The position numbers and the translations under genes are program-made. Below, piece by piece: positions 49,601 to 58,598 of a DNA stretch of 64,000 nucleotides (within the stretch, counting starts at the first letter, position 1; every line of letters begins with the position of its first letter). A model generated the notes under the pieces. The model was not told the DNA's origin. It worked only from the letters and a program-made list of their open reading frames with translations, and did no database searches. This DNA comes from Siphonodentalium dalli (Eukaryota > Mollusca > Scaphopoda > Gadilida > Siphonodentaliidae). The stretch spans positions 49,634,911 to 49,698,910 of the forward strand of contig CP136066.1 in the NCBI GenBank assembly GCA_032622095.1. The letters run 5' to 3'.

Positions 49601-52600
49601 ACACCATTATTGTGTTCGTTATAGCATCGGAAAGCCAACAAATAAGTATGGAGAAAATCTACGATAAAATGTTTTATTAATCGTGGTGCTACTCTGCAGC
49701 CTCCATCGTTGACACGACGGTGCCGCTTTAACAAATGTACACTTCCTTTATAATAGAAATGACTATATAATGTACATTTAGTGGACATGGGCTACAGAAC
49801 AGTTTTTATCAATGATGTGGCACTATCCATGCCCCATCCTCAACCAGACGGTCCCGGTTTGGAAAAAGTTAATCTACACCTTTAGACTTAAACAGGCACT
49901 GAGATATACATATGCATGAATTTGGTGGAAATCGGTGAACACTAATTAAGTTTGGCACCTGTCCTAAAGACGGCATCACTGTTGTATCCTTAAGTCACAC
50001 ACTAAGCGTCCATGTGTAATGTAAGTCCAATAGATACCAAATCACCAAGCGGACAGTGTGCCACTTAGAGAGCGAAATAGTTCGTTTGCTTTTGTATAGT
50101 TATTCAAAGCTGACCTTGTTCTGATGGTTTATAGATGTTTTAGAGTGAAAACACATATCCATTTGTACGAACGTTTGTATCAATTGCGGCGATTTGCGGA
50201 CGATAAAAACGTCCCAAAATCAGAATGACGTTATTTGGGTCTGTTGACGTCCCTAGTCTCCTGCGCAATTTGTATATGGCATTGCATCGTAAACGTATCA
50301 CGCAGAACAATATGTATTTAGTCGACGTTAAACAAGTTAATCAGTTTTGATGCCCCCTTACCATACTCAAACGGCGCCACTTTGGCATCATTTAACCAAA
50401 CCGTTAACCCCACGTAACATGGAGATGAATGTATATGAATTTGATGAAACTCAGCGACAAAAAATGTCATCAATTTTATTGACCTTCTCCCCTTTTCTGT
50501 CCCTGGCCGATAAAGTGCCAGTTTAAAAATTTGTATCCAACACCATTATCTTCCTTGTAAAAAGATACCCATGTTAAAACCCATTGGAGCCTTCTAAATT
50601 GTCCCCGTCACGTGCTATAGCTGGTATACAGAGATACATTTGCAAATATGGATATAGATACAAGAGTAGTATAATTATGTCTGTTTGTCTGTGATTTTTT
50701 TCTCAAGACCGCTGGAGCGAATTCAACCAGGATGTTATATCCGCAATTCAAAAACTTTGATTTAAAACAAACGAAATTTAAAGGTTTTTTTTGCTAAGGC
50801 GAGCAACTTACACGAGTTACCAAAGCAATCCCCCTAAGAGACAAGTTACCGCAAGAGACCAATTATCGGCTCGAGTTCTCATCGCACGAAACTGGCGGGC
50901 TGTCAGAGTCGTGTCATAAATAGATTAAATTAAACCAGATAATGGAGGCGGAGCTAAACCACAATTCGCACAATTACGTGATATTGCTAAATTATTTCAA
51001 ACCAGAGAAATATAGCACTGTGGATACCTAAATACTTTCCTACTCACTAGTAGCCTACTGAAAGTCACAGGGGAGCGACCAATTCCACTGAAGTGATACA
51101 CCCACATACTGATAAAATATCGACAGATCCGCTTCCTCAGTGGTACGGGGTGCCATGGCGACCTATGCTTCTGTGAGTGCCGTTGGAACGCCATAGGGTC
51201 CCAAAAAAAGCCGACCGCACCGCCCCAGAAGTCCGAACGAATTTGTATCTTGCACTATTCTGCAGAATAGACATTCAGTTTATGTACCAAAGTTCCATTG
51301 CCCAAGTAATACTGCGATTATCAGCCCATAACTTACGGCCGGTTCCACCAGATACGCAAACATAAAAAAGGCACTTAACGGACCTGTTATAGCTTGTTGA
51401 ACACGGAAAGGGGTATACTATCAAGCAGCGAATACCCATGCATCCATGAGCGATAGGGTAAGTTGATAGATAAGGGGAAATAAATATATTAACCCATTCG
51501 CTACGAATTCGCTATATTCATTTACGCAAAAACACAAAGTGTAACACCCGACCATACCGCTCAGAGGACTCCGAACGCGGTTGATCATCGTGCAGAATAT
51601 ACCTTTGTGTACCAAATGTCCATTCCCCAAGTCGGTAGCTCGAACGCAACAACAATTGATAGCCCCTAATTTTCAGTCCGTTCCACAATGTGCGCAAATA
51701 AAAAAATGCAAGGTTCGCTTGTTTTCTAAAACATTACGGCTCCGAAGAGTTTCTGGGAATTTGATCAATAGCTCTGTCAGAAACTCTTGCCCTCACCAAT
51801 ACATAACACAATAACTTGAAGAAATAACCATTGAGTGCGAATTGACAGGTAATTAGGTGTCATGTGTTTATACAAATCGCAGGTGTCCATGACGTTCACC
51901 ACAAAAATGAACACATAAATACAAGATGCAAATGAATGTTTGTGCCAAAATAAATGAGCGATTTGTGACACTGAAAGACACCAATCATCGGCCACCACGT
52001 GGATTCCAATATCTGACCAACCTATGTGCTATGTCAATTGAGCTATATATGGCGTTATAAATGCCCTGCCGAAGCAGTGTTCGTCATTTAACTCCTTGCT
52101 ACCCAGACATCGCGTCATCTACGCGGATTGATCGGGTAACATTAATCGAACGCGTCGCTTGCTCTCAATTGATCGCTATACGAAATGTTGAACAGGCGAG
52201 ACATTGTTCGTCGCATGGCTCCATGCCACAACGTCATTTATTTGCTCTATAGAATTATAAATGCCACATGTCTAAGTAATGTTCGCCATTGCTCTCCATT
52301 TTACCAGGACATTACAACACTGGGGATGGGATAGATCGAAATCTGAACAGTGTGTGGACGCGTTACCTACGATAAATTGGTCGGTTCCGTGCGGTTACGC
52401 AAGCAGGTAGCAAGCTCCAATTATTGGCATATCAACCAGTTAGTGCTTTCAATTAATAACATACCAAACTTATCAGCCGAACACTAGTATGGGGTTATAG
52501 ACATTAGGATTCCCACATGCATTCGTCTTGCCTACACGTCCACGACTCTCAGATTATAGAGTGCTCATAATTTAGTTTGGTATGGGTGCTTAACTGGGTG

Positions 52601-55600
52601 ACGAATCCGACTGTAGCGTATGTGATCATATATTAACTTTTGCCATAGCTAGCGACTTGTCTGGTCGCCCATCAATGCAGATGGATATTCACTGCATGAT
52701 CCTATACCCATTCCCCTGGTCGGTGCGAAAAGCTGTAGACATGTTGTAATAAAGATCGTTCACAAATATGATCTTTCGTACACATTTTCATTTTAGGATG
52801 ACTTTAGGTAGTAGGTTGTTTTGCGGCATTGAAGTGAAGCTATGCATGACATTGCAAACAGCTGCCCCGTAGAAACTGTCTATGCCTATGCTATGCTAGT
52901 TGGATGTTTATCTAATTTTGCAGCCACAATTCCTCAGAATTTTAATTAGCTGATATTCCAATCCATTTGTTGAGGTCTAGTATTTTAAAAACTAGAAAAA
53001 AGGGGGGATTGTGCGATGTTTTAATACATTCCTCACTCAATGATGTACAACAATGATTACTTTATGCATCTATTATTGAGAAGAAAAAATATCCATGAAC
53101 AAAATGTGGGTAACTTCTATGGATTGAGCCAAAGTTTCTGTGACACAGTACAGTCATGATGAAATGCCATATTTGATGTCATGTAACTCGTGTAAATTGA
53201 TATCCATATGTCATTTTTCATCAATGAACCTATAACAGTTTGAACACATTGTGAAGGAATTTCCACAAAGAAAAAAACTTAATATGAAACCTTTGTCTTG
53301 GCTCTTTGACTAACACTTATATCAAAAAGTTAAGCGTCGGCGCAACAGGGACAGCAGTGATTATGCCTACAATAATGACATTCAGATAATTCTTAATTAC
53401 TTCGAAACGTTGAAAGCATTTCAAACGGAGTCAGTTGTAGAGTTTTCGAGTTATTACCGTTATATTTTTACTCTGAAAAAAGGTCATATCAACATCGGAA
53501 CCGTACACAACGTCGCGAAGTCATTTAGCAGTGGCGATGCTAAAGATGAGAATAATCACAAACAATTCGGATATAGAATACGGTATCTCATGAAACGGTG
53601 TGTTAAGTTCAATCACATCTAAGGTTCGCTTGCCACTTGCCAAATTTGCCAATGGCAGAAATAATTCAGTTTCATTTGGCAAAAGATTTGACAAGTCACT
53701 TTTTAATTTATCAAGAAAATTGAAAAAATACTGGCCATTCATTTCAGGAAATTTCTTACCATGTAATTGTATTATTTGTGTTTTATAAGCTATCGGAAAA
53801 GTTAACACCTCTGTCGGGATGCATAATATGATAGCATCTGCTAATTTGATAGCATTTGTATCGACGGATGGAAGGATTACTGGTATTTTTGTTATTGGTT
53901 TACTGTTGTATGACAAACCACAGTAGAAGCAATAATAATTAATAACCGCTTTCCTAACGATATCAAAATTTTTTCAAACGGCGACTGTCCAAATATAAGA
54001 ATCAATGTTGCAGAAACTGATGGCATTTGTCAATTTCTAAAATAATTTGGCAAACACATATTTTAATTTGGCAAAATATTTGGCAAAAGTAAATATCGGT
54101 CTAGCGCGGACATGGGAAAAGGTATATATCTCAAATCTTTAATTCGAGCTAAGTGTCAGCTGATAAAGTGCCACATACCATGACAGTGTACGTGGGTCCT
54201 CTCATTGCTAACATGTCTGCACATAAAAATCACCACCACGGGACCTGAAAGCAACGACGCTCTAATTTCGTGGGCGAAAGCAGCCGCAGTTAAAATGTTA
54301 TTGCGTTTTTCAAACTCATGTTTTTCACATAAAGCTGTGAACTTTAAATTGATATCGTGCAATTTGGAACATGCTATTGTAATGACTTTCAAAATATATA
54401 GGTTACAATTTGCCCGGAAATTTGGTACCGACGAGCGGGTCTGGCCAATATAGACTAATAGACTAATATGTGTTTGTGGCTATAAAATGTGAAAGAGGCG
54501 AACAAAATTGTGTATTCCCTTATCACAGACACATAATATATAGTTAGAGTATTGTTGGCACATAAGTGCCATTATCTCACAATCGATATGCAGATACCTA
54601 AGTGATCACACTCATTACAACAAGAATTTTATTTGAGGGCGTGAGACTCCAATCTATTGTGCACGCTTATATTATTTAGCACTCGAAGCAGAACGGTGGG
54701 TAAATGCGTTCATTATACGCTTGTTATTAGAAGTACAGTGTTATGGCTGTTCTATAACGTACGTCATGTGCATATCGTTGATAACAAATGTCGTACATGG
54801 CGTTCGCCTCAACCATGAAACCGGAACTCAAAAATAAAAGCACCATCACACACGACAAAACAAGCCCTGTGTGTTCCTGGACACACCTTGTAAGAATATA
54901 TTATTTAATGCACGGATTCTAGGACGGGTGACGTGTAAAGAACACAGAACGACACGTGTGATAATGGGCTTGTTGATAAGGCACTTGCACCATCGTGTAT
55001 ATAACTCTGGCTGCGCCCCACGTTCCACCATTCCGCGCTAGCACTCGTGTCATATCAACAAACACTCGTGTTGTTCTGTGTATATATATTAATGTATAGT
55101 ATATAATTATACACTTGCAATATCGCGAGTTTCCTCCCATCGTGGGCCCATGCAACGATAATGAAAGGTATTGTTTTTAAATTCAGTCACTAGCCAGGAG
55201 CAGTTCCATTTAGCTCACAGGTTAAATCTGCTTTGCCTTTGTTAACCGCGATTGGATGTTTTATTTGAACAACCCAACAGGTAATAATAAAATGAGAATG
55301 TTATTGAGTATTCAGACAATTCATTAACGTAAAATTTGGTAAACAAGAAAAGAAACTGATCACTTTATTTGCAATGTCTTTTGTGTGTTTTATTAAAATA
55401 ATCTTTAGAGTAGGTGAAAATTACTGATTTTGATAATTGCGAAATGGGTCAAAAACAGAAATATCGCAATTTTCATCTTCATTGTTGTGTCCTAATATCA
55501 TTTCAAAGCTCAGTATCTGACAGTCATCATGATGATTATACCGATATACAGATAAAGAATTCAAAAATATTCTTTGTTGTATGACTAATTTGTGCAACAA

Positions 55601-58420
55601 CAGTCTGTTTGGCCCAGGGTGACATTGGCGTGGAATTACCCATATACCAGATTATCGTTCCAAAGTTTGAATTTCAGCGCTTCAAAATATATCCTCAACC
55701 AGTGGCAACATACTTTTTAAGTGTTTATAAATACAATGATGTTGTCTTCGGTTCACTTATTGCATAGGGAATATATAATGTGCAAAACCGTACCAGAAAT
55801 CTTCAAATCAATTGATTCATGTGTTTTACAAAGTTGTAGGTACAAGTTAGTTACGTCGTAGCTACAAAAACTAAACTGTTCATCAATGTAAATATATATC
55901 AGTAATGATTGTAACAATATATCTACAGTATACTCGAGTGTTATACCATATTATAATACGGGTATACAGCTTCCTACTATGGGTACAAATTTCTACTGTG
56001 GGTGTACATGTTCAAACGTAAATGCATGTGTTAAAGATATATACCCATAGTAGAACTAAATCGTAGTTAGCAAAATTTATCCCTTGTCAGTCATTTAAAA
56101 TTGGAAGTTGTCATGATATCAATTAGAAAATTGCTTGCATTTCACCTAATGTAGCTTAGAGGCTTGTTTATTATGTGCCACTTTAATGCTCAAATAAGGT
56201 GAACACATTTATATATGTACATACAAGTTGATATATGTATATGAGTCTATTAGTTTTATATGCTGAACAGAACAACAAAAAGAGGCCACTGGTACAGAAG
56301 AGTACATGGGGTGTTTCGGAGATGACTGGGACCGGGACCTGTGCGGATTGTCTGTTGTCGACACAGTTCAGAACTCACCTGCTTTCTGCATCAACTTCTG
56401 CGCGGCTCAAGGTGAGTAACCACGAGGAATAGATGCACGCACCACAGAGTGAATATCAGAACAGTGGAGAACATCAGTTCGCTGTGGTAATCTAGATAAC
56501 ACATATGAGCTAATAAATAAATGTATGCACAGTTTTAGTGCCAAATATAGTATATAGTATATTGCACATTACACATACATGCAATGTAATACCAACTACA
56601 CATAACACAAGACGATTGTTTACTGTCATGAATGTATAATGAATAGAGCATGGCTTGGAGTTGACTACGCCAGTTTAGTGCCCCTAGTGAGTGTTGTAGT
56701 TCCCGACGCGGAGTCGAGGAACTACACCACTCCCGATGGACACAACATTGGAATGGTCAACTCCAAACCATGCTCTATTCAATAAATATTCATATGACAG
56801 TTAACGACTTTTAGAATATGATCTGCCTCCACCTTTTTTTCTGACCTGTTGATTTGCAAATTGCAATGTGACAAAGAAGTTCAAATAGAGAAGTTCCATA
56901 ATTGTCACTCATATCATTTTAAACTGGAATATTAGACGAAGTAATCACAACACAGCAGAATATGTAATTGTCCATTAGCTTACCATTAGCTTACCATTAG
57001 CTTACCATTAGCTTACCATTAGCTTACCATTAGCTTACCATTAGCTTACCATTATACACAATACAAACGTCCATTAGCTTACCATTATACACAATTCCAT
57101 TAGCTTACCATTAGCTTACCATTATACACAATACAAACGAACACAATGACGCGAATTTGTCAAATTGCTCACAAGGAAGCAATCAACCATGAGTTAACCC
57201 TTTACCCAACAGAACGGCCCTGTGCCAATGCATTCTCTTATATATGCGAGTCGACCTTGGCATTGGCTTAACACATTAAAATTTTTAAAATTGTTAAAGA
57301 ATGTAAGAATTTTTTTTTTTAGGCCAATGCATTCTCTTATATATGCGAGGCGACCTATGGTCGACTCGCATATATAAGAGAATGCATTGGCACAGGGCAT
57401 AACTGTAACTATCACAATGTGGTCAAGGAGCCGGTTCCAATGATATCCATATTTGTATGGTTCTATTGAGACAGACCGAAGATATTTTAGGCTGTTGAAG
57501 CTTTATTTGGCCGGTTTTGGCCGGTTTGTTGGGTAAAGGGTTAAAGTAAAATATGGTAGGACTGTTGCGAAACATTTTATTTTTATTTACTTATTGCCGG
57601 ATTTAAGGCCACATAGCGATCAATATTTAATGACATAATCCCAGATTCATGTCCCACATTGAGGAGCTGAGAAACTTTCACAAATATATGTTGTATTTGT
57701 AACTACGGATAGGGGAAAACAACAATGAATATAAAGAACATAAATTCTAGTTACGAAACACCTCATTCGTAATTCTCATAAGCAGCAGTTTGTTATACGA
57801 AAGTCGTCAACACGTGTACAGTGACATTAAGATATCTAAATATAATTATCATCACCCCGCAATCATGTATGTGATGCCAGTTGTATCGCAGCCTATCCTC
57901 CAGCAATTATTGGGCTGCATGTAGACCCCCTTTTGGTGGTTATAGTATCTTTGTATAACTATATCAGTCCTTCAATTTGCCGGTGTTTGTCATCTGGCTA
58001 TGGGGTCTTTATATATTTATCGGTTTTGAATCCAAGATGGCCGCGAACATTGAATATCTGACCAGGTAAATTTCAATTAGCAATTACTCAGGAAGTTTAT
58101 GAGGTATTACGTCGCGCGATATGTCATTATATTGATAAATGAGTATTTCTTATTTATTTCATATATTAAAAATGGCCGCCAAAATGGTCACCGGAAGTGG
58201 AAAAGGTGTCAATGTGGGTGAACCGATTCTTATTTCGTATGAATTATTTTCAGGGTACCACTACGCAGGCGTGCAGAACGTGAAAGAGTGTATCTGTGGC
58301 ATGAGCTATGGCAAATATGGAAGCCTTCCTGAATCCAACTGTGTCTCGGCTTGCCCAGGAGACAACACTCAGGATTGCGGGAAATCTTACGCTTCGGCAG
58401 TGTTCAAAACTGGAGTGTGA
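31383..58420 (+). CDS. Secreted PAN-like + WSC domain protein (gene span, 3 exons)
   Basis: Join of 31383-31686, 56271-56411 and 58254-58420: 612 nt, 203 residues and a stop. Both introns are phase 1 with good sites (AAAG/GTGAGC to GAACAG; CAAG/GTGAGT to TTTTCAG). The product has a signal peptide (hydrophobic core ASLCVMIIFAF, likely cleaved after RANA), a PAN/apple-like Cys segment (about residues 43-95) and one complete WSC domain (about residues 110-203). WSC domains are small Cys-rich modules linked to carbohydrate binding; PAN modules bind protein or sugar. It is presumably a secreted or extracellular lectin-like or adhesion protein. The 24.6-kb first intron is filled with repeats, and unseen exons could lie there. 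A GTGTGAGG donor-like site at the stop leaves open that exon C continues. Confidence 0.7.
31700..32854. other. Start of the large first intron, no further element recognised
   Basis: A triple AAGATTC-type iteration occurs at about 31840-31865. Short open frames are unsupported. No exon compatible with phase 1 on both sides was recognised. Confidence 0.4.
32855..34240 (+). repeat. Tandem satellite, about 4 units of 230-260 bp
   Basis: Units share GGGGTCGGCACAAAAG, CATTTAAACTATCNAC, TTTTAGCTTTTCTGAATTC, TTTTAAACATGA and a TTCTAAAAAGCAC-like end. They start near 32860, 33100, 33860 and 34090 once the 494-bp MITE in the second unit is discounted. AT-rich and non-coding. Confidence 0.75.
33345..33838 (+). 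mobile_element. 494-bp TTAA MITE, copy 2, inserted in a satellite unit
   Basis: TTAA at 33341-33344 and 33839-33842 flanks ends AGATACGGACGGCGTT and AACGCCGCCCGTGTCT. The neighbouring satellite unit shows a related uninterrupted site, CACACCTTTAACAAG, near 34080-34095, so the insertion used a TTAA target. It has the same length as copy 1 at 29238-29731 and the opposite orientation. Confidence 0.85.
34241..36539. other. Intron sequence, nothing supported
   Basis: Very AT-rich, with A-runs around 35460-35550. Only short open frames (for example 35564-35788 on +), none with motif or splice support. I could not match it to other parts of the window. Confidence 0.4.
36540..36811 (+). repeat. Array copy of the TTTGGTGGAAATCGGC family
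   Basis: About two units with TTTAAACCACGCCATTATATT, a GGTATCACGGAGATGA block and CGACTCGAAAGGCACC. The minus-strand open frame across it (36586-36786) is a by-product of the repeat. Confidence 0.6.
36812..37575 (+). repeat. Dispersed duplication, first copy (partner 42130-42810)
   Basis: It matches 42130-42810 over its length: CCATAATAACATGCCAT, GTTCAAGGTCCCTC, ATATAATTGTTCAAGTGA, AACGCCAAAAACTCATCA and GGTGGATATAGACGACTAAA. The second half is made of TTTGGTGGAAATCGGC-family units. The partner lacks about 90 bp near 37240-37330. Non-coding. Confidence 0.75.
37580..40780. other. Intron sequence without a supported gene
   Basis: It contains a run of 13 G near 38602, short AT microsatellites near 38740 and scattered open frames up to about 80 codons (37922-38164, 39714-39911 and 40022-40267 on +). 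None has a recognisable motif. Confidence 0.4.
40786..40990 (+). repeat. Tandem duplications of 82 bp and 23 bp
   Basis: Two units contain GGACAGACCGTG, AAAATTCACTG, GCTGTAAATTT and TTAACGG (about 40790 and 40872). Directly after, ATTACGAACGTACAC occurs twice. Non-coding. Confidence 0.75.
41280..41540 (+). repeat. Tandem repeat, about 3 units of 70-85 bp
   Basis: Units contain AGGTCATGTAC, GTGACYTCAGAATATGCGTG, GGTGGCCCCCAACTGGGGT and ACTGCAGAACAAATAGGTCA with deletions. Non-coding. Confidence 0.75.
41541..42129. other. Intron sequence, nothing supported
   Basis: No repeat match, motif or splice-compatible exon recognised. Confidence 0.35.
42130..43090 (+). repeat. Dispersed duplication, second copy, plus further TTTGGTGGAAATCGGC units
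   Basis: The part 42130-42810 parallels 36812-37575. Further units follow to about 43090 with TTTAAACCACGCCATTATATT, ATCCTGGAGATGATTATGTA and TTTGGTGGAAATAGGCGACA. Same orientation as all other arrays of this family. Confidence 0.7.
43091..43869. other. Intron sequence, nothing supported
   Basis: Only short open frames; a GATCCAAGAGAAGAATTGGATC hairpin near 43502 is the only structure noted. Confidence 0.35.
43870..44200 (+). repeat. Dispersed repeat, second copy (partner 21325-21680)
   Basis: Same orientation as the partner, moderate divergence, no conserved coding frame. Confidence 0.6.
44201..47039. other. Intron sequence without supported gene
   Basis: A TG microsatellite lies at about 45242-45255. 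A 60-codon frame open on both ends at 46364-46543 (+), in a GC-richer patch, reads NPGDVTEILCEEDLYP in the middle. It has no clear splice sites, so I do not call it. Confidence 0.4.
47040..47960 (+). repeat. Degenerate array of the TTTGGTGGAAATCGGC family
   Basis: Includes AGCATCGACCCTGACTCCGA-like and ATCATGGAGATGATGAAGG-like segments and a local duplication of TCTAACCCGAAACCCATCC (about 47668 and 47710). Strongly diverged. Confidence 0.5.
48508..49690 (+). repeat. Dispersed repeat copy interrupted by a TTAA MITE
   Basis: Homologous to 7978-8700 on both sides of the MITE at 48671-49063. The left flank reads CTTCACTATTAA and the right flank TTAAGAAGAGTAT, matching CATCACTATTAAGAAGTAT of the uninterrupted copy. 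Confidence 0.75.
48671..49063 (+). mobile_element. TTAA MITE with CCCTTTACCCAACA ends (piggyBac-like), copy 1
   Basis: TTAA at 48667-48670 and 49064-49067 flanks 14-bp inverted ends, CCCTTTACCCAACA and TGTTGGGTAAAGGG. Target TTAA and CCC/GGG tips are hallmarks of piggyBac-type elements (family knowledge). Inside are two 68-bp hairpins (48697-48764 and 48846-48914) built from the same arm, GCCAATGCATTCTCTTATAT. The left arm of the first can also pair with the right arm of the second through CCCTGTGCC/GGCACAGGG. Non-autonomous; open frames here are shadows. Confidence 0.88.
49691..50640 (+). repeat. Array of the TTTGGTGGAAATCGGC family
   Basis: About five diverged units with GACACGACGGTGCCGCTTTA, GAAATGACTATATAATGTA, AATTTGGTGGAAATCGGTGA and ACATGGAGATGAATGTATATG. 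The first units resemble 18760-19000 closely. Non-coding. Confidence 0.6.
50641..51169. other. Intron sequence, nothing supported
   Basis: A minus-strand frame at 50997-51194 lacks motif and splice support. Confidence 0.35.
51170..51715 (+). repeat. Two direct copies of a 190-200 bp unit
   Basis: The copies at about 51180-51375 and 51540-51710 share GAAnTCCGAACG, TGCAGAATA, GTACCAAAnnTCCATT, CCCAAGT, a TATCAGCCC/GATAGCCCC block and a GCAAA..AAAAAA end. A spacer of about 160 bp lies between them. Non-coding. Confidence 0.6.
51848..52048 (-). mobile_element. SINE-like repeat with tRNA-like head
   Basis: On the minus strand the head reads TATAGCTCAATTGACATAGC (A-box-like) and, 20-odd bases on, a degraded B-box-like TTGGAATCC before CACGTGG. 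The body matches the + strand copy at 20740-20910. An old tRNA-derived SINE is the likely source. No recognisable tail or target duplication. Confidence 0.5.
52060..53500. other. Intron sequence with a weak local duplication
   Basis: TTATAAATGCC..AAGTAATGTTCGCCATT-like blocks at about 52055 and 52255 suggest an old 200-bp duplication. Nothing else is supported. Confidence 0.35.
53521..53973 (-). CDS. Unrecognised 151-codon open block, possible exon or old element ORF
   Basis: The minus strand is open from 53973 to the stop at 53521, with protein-like composition (YYCFYCGLSYNSKPITKI near the start, SVDTNAIKLADAIILC, then HGKKFPEMNGQYFFNFL). There is no ATG near its start, so an acceptor (for example TATCGTTAG near 53951) or loss of the 5' part is implied. 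No domain is recognised. The flanks carry several TTTGGCAAA/TTTGCCAA words (53630-53700 and 54020-54080), which could be the ends of a mobile element. The block lies in the first intron of the WSC gene, on the opposite strand. Confidence 0.3.
   Translation of the reverse strand, partial: KNFDIVRKAVINYYCFYCGLSYNSKPITKIPVILPSVDTNAIKLADAIILCIPTEVLTFPIAYKTQIIQLHGKKFPEMNGQYFFNFLDKLKSDLSNLLPNETELFLPLANLASGKRTLDVIELNTPFHEIPYSISELFVIILIFSIATAK
53980..56270. other. End of the first intron, nothing supported
   Basis: Short open frames only. A small inverted pair, TACTATGGGTAC and TATACCCATAGTAG, lies at about 55975 and 56040. Confidence 0.35.
56271..56411 (+). CDS. Exon B: first half of the WSC domain
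   Basis: The acceptor GCTGAACAG precedes two bases that complete the split codon from exon A; the frame then contains EEYMGCFGDDWDRDL, followed by FCINFCAAQ. The YxGCF start, a later R-x-L and two spaced Cys residues are the opening signature of WSC domains. It ends CAA G at a strong GTGAGT donor (56412), phase 1. A competing + frame with an ATG at 56241 is a shadow. Confidence 0.75.
56617..56800. mobile_element. Small foldback element with nested hairpin
   Basis: The outer arms are GAATAGAGCATGGCTTGGAG and its imperfect complement CTCCAAACCATGCTCTATTC, extended by CTGTCAT..ATGACAG. An inner hairpin, GTGTTGTAGTTCC/GGAACTACACCAC, is centred near 56720. About 180 bp, non-coding, inside the second intron of the WSC gene. 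Confidence 0.75.
56801..56970. other. Intron spacer
   Basis: Nothing supported between the foldback and the minisatellite. Confidence 0.35.
56971..57140 (+). repeat. 11-bp minisatellite (CCATTAGCTTA) with higher-order spacing
   Basis: About seven perfect units of CCATTAGCTTA run from 56972. Then CCATTATACACAATACAAACG alternates with one or two further units. The exactness of the units points to recent slippage expansion. Confidence 0.92.
57198..57540 (+). mobile_element. TTAA MITE with CCCTTTACCCAACA ends, copy 2
   Basis: TTAA at 57194-57197 and 57541-57544 flanks the same ends as the 48.7-kb copy, in the same orientation. The second hairpin (57323-57391) is intact. The first is reduced to its left arm (57224-57256) followed directly by TTGGCATTGGC, showing loss of most of the right arm. 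Otherwise it is very close to copy 1, implying a recent common source. It lies in the second intron of the WSC gene. Confidence 0.88.
57545..58253. other. End of the second intron of the WSC gene
   Basis: AT-rich with two AAAATGGCCGCC/AAGATGGCCGC words near 58035 and 58170, seen in other dispersed repeats. It ends in the acceptor TTATTTTCAG at 58253. Confidence 0.4.
58254..58420 (+). CDS. Exon C: second half of the WSC domain and stop
   Basis: After the acceptor TTATTTTCAG, two bases complete a Gly codon. The frame continues YHYAGVQNVKECICG, then CVSACPGDNTQDCG and SYASAVF, the closing signature of WSC domains (YAGVQ, E-C-x-CG, CPG, CGG/CGK). TGA ends it at 58418-58420. A donor-like GTGTGAGG overlaps the stop, so an alternative longer transcript is possible but has no visible partner exon. 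Confidence 0.78.
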
Positions 58421-58592
58421 GGCCACACTCACCAACGACTCCGTCAATACCGCTGGAAGTAACATCTACTCCGCTGGAAATCATGAATACACTACCGAGA
58501 CACGCCCGTTAGAACGCATCTATTATAAATGGGTAGATATTCAACAGACAGACAAATTGCATATTTTAGTGTTCAGTTGTTAAACAGTTTGT

Positions 58593-58598
58593 ATTAAA
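58593..58598 (+). terminator. Candidate poly(A) signal ATTAAA
   Basis: This ATTAAA lies 173 bp past the WSC gene stop and straddles the edge of a TTAA MITE. ATTAAA is the commonest variant poly(A) hexamer. Placement is reasonable, but no cDNA is available to confirm it. Confidence 0.3.

Noticed and set aside
58308-58583. 91-codon + strand frame overlapping exon C
   Set aside because: Out of frame with the WSC domain and lacking any motif; a shadow.
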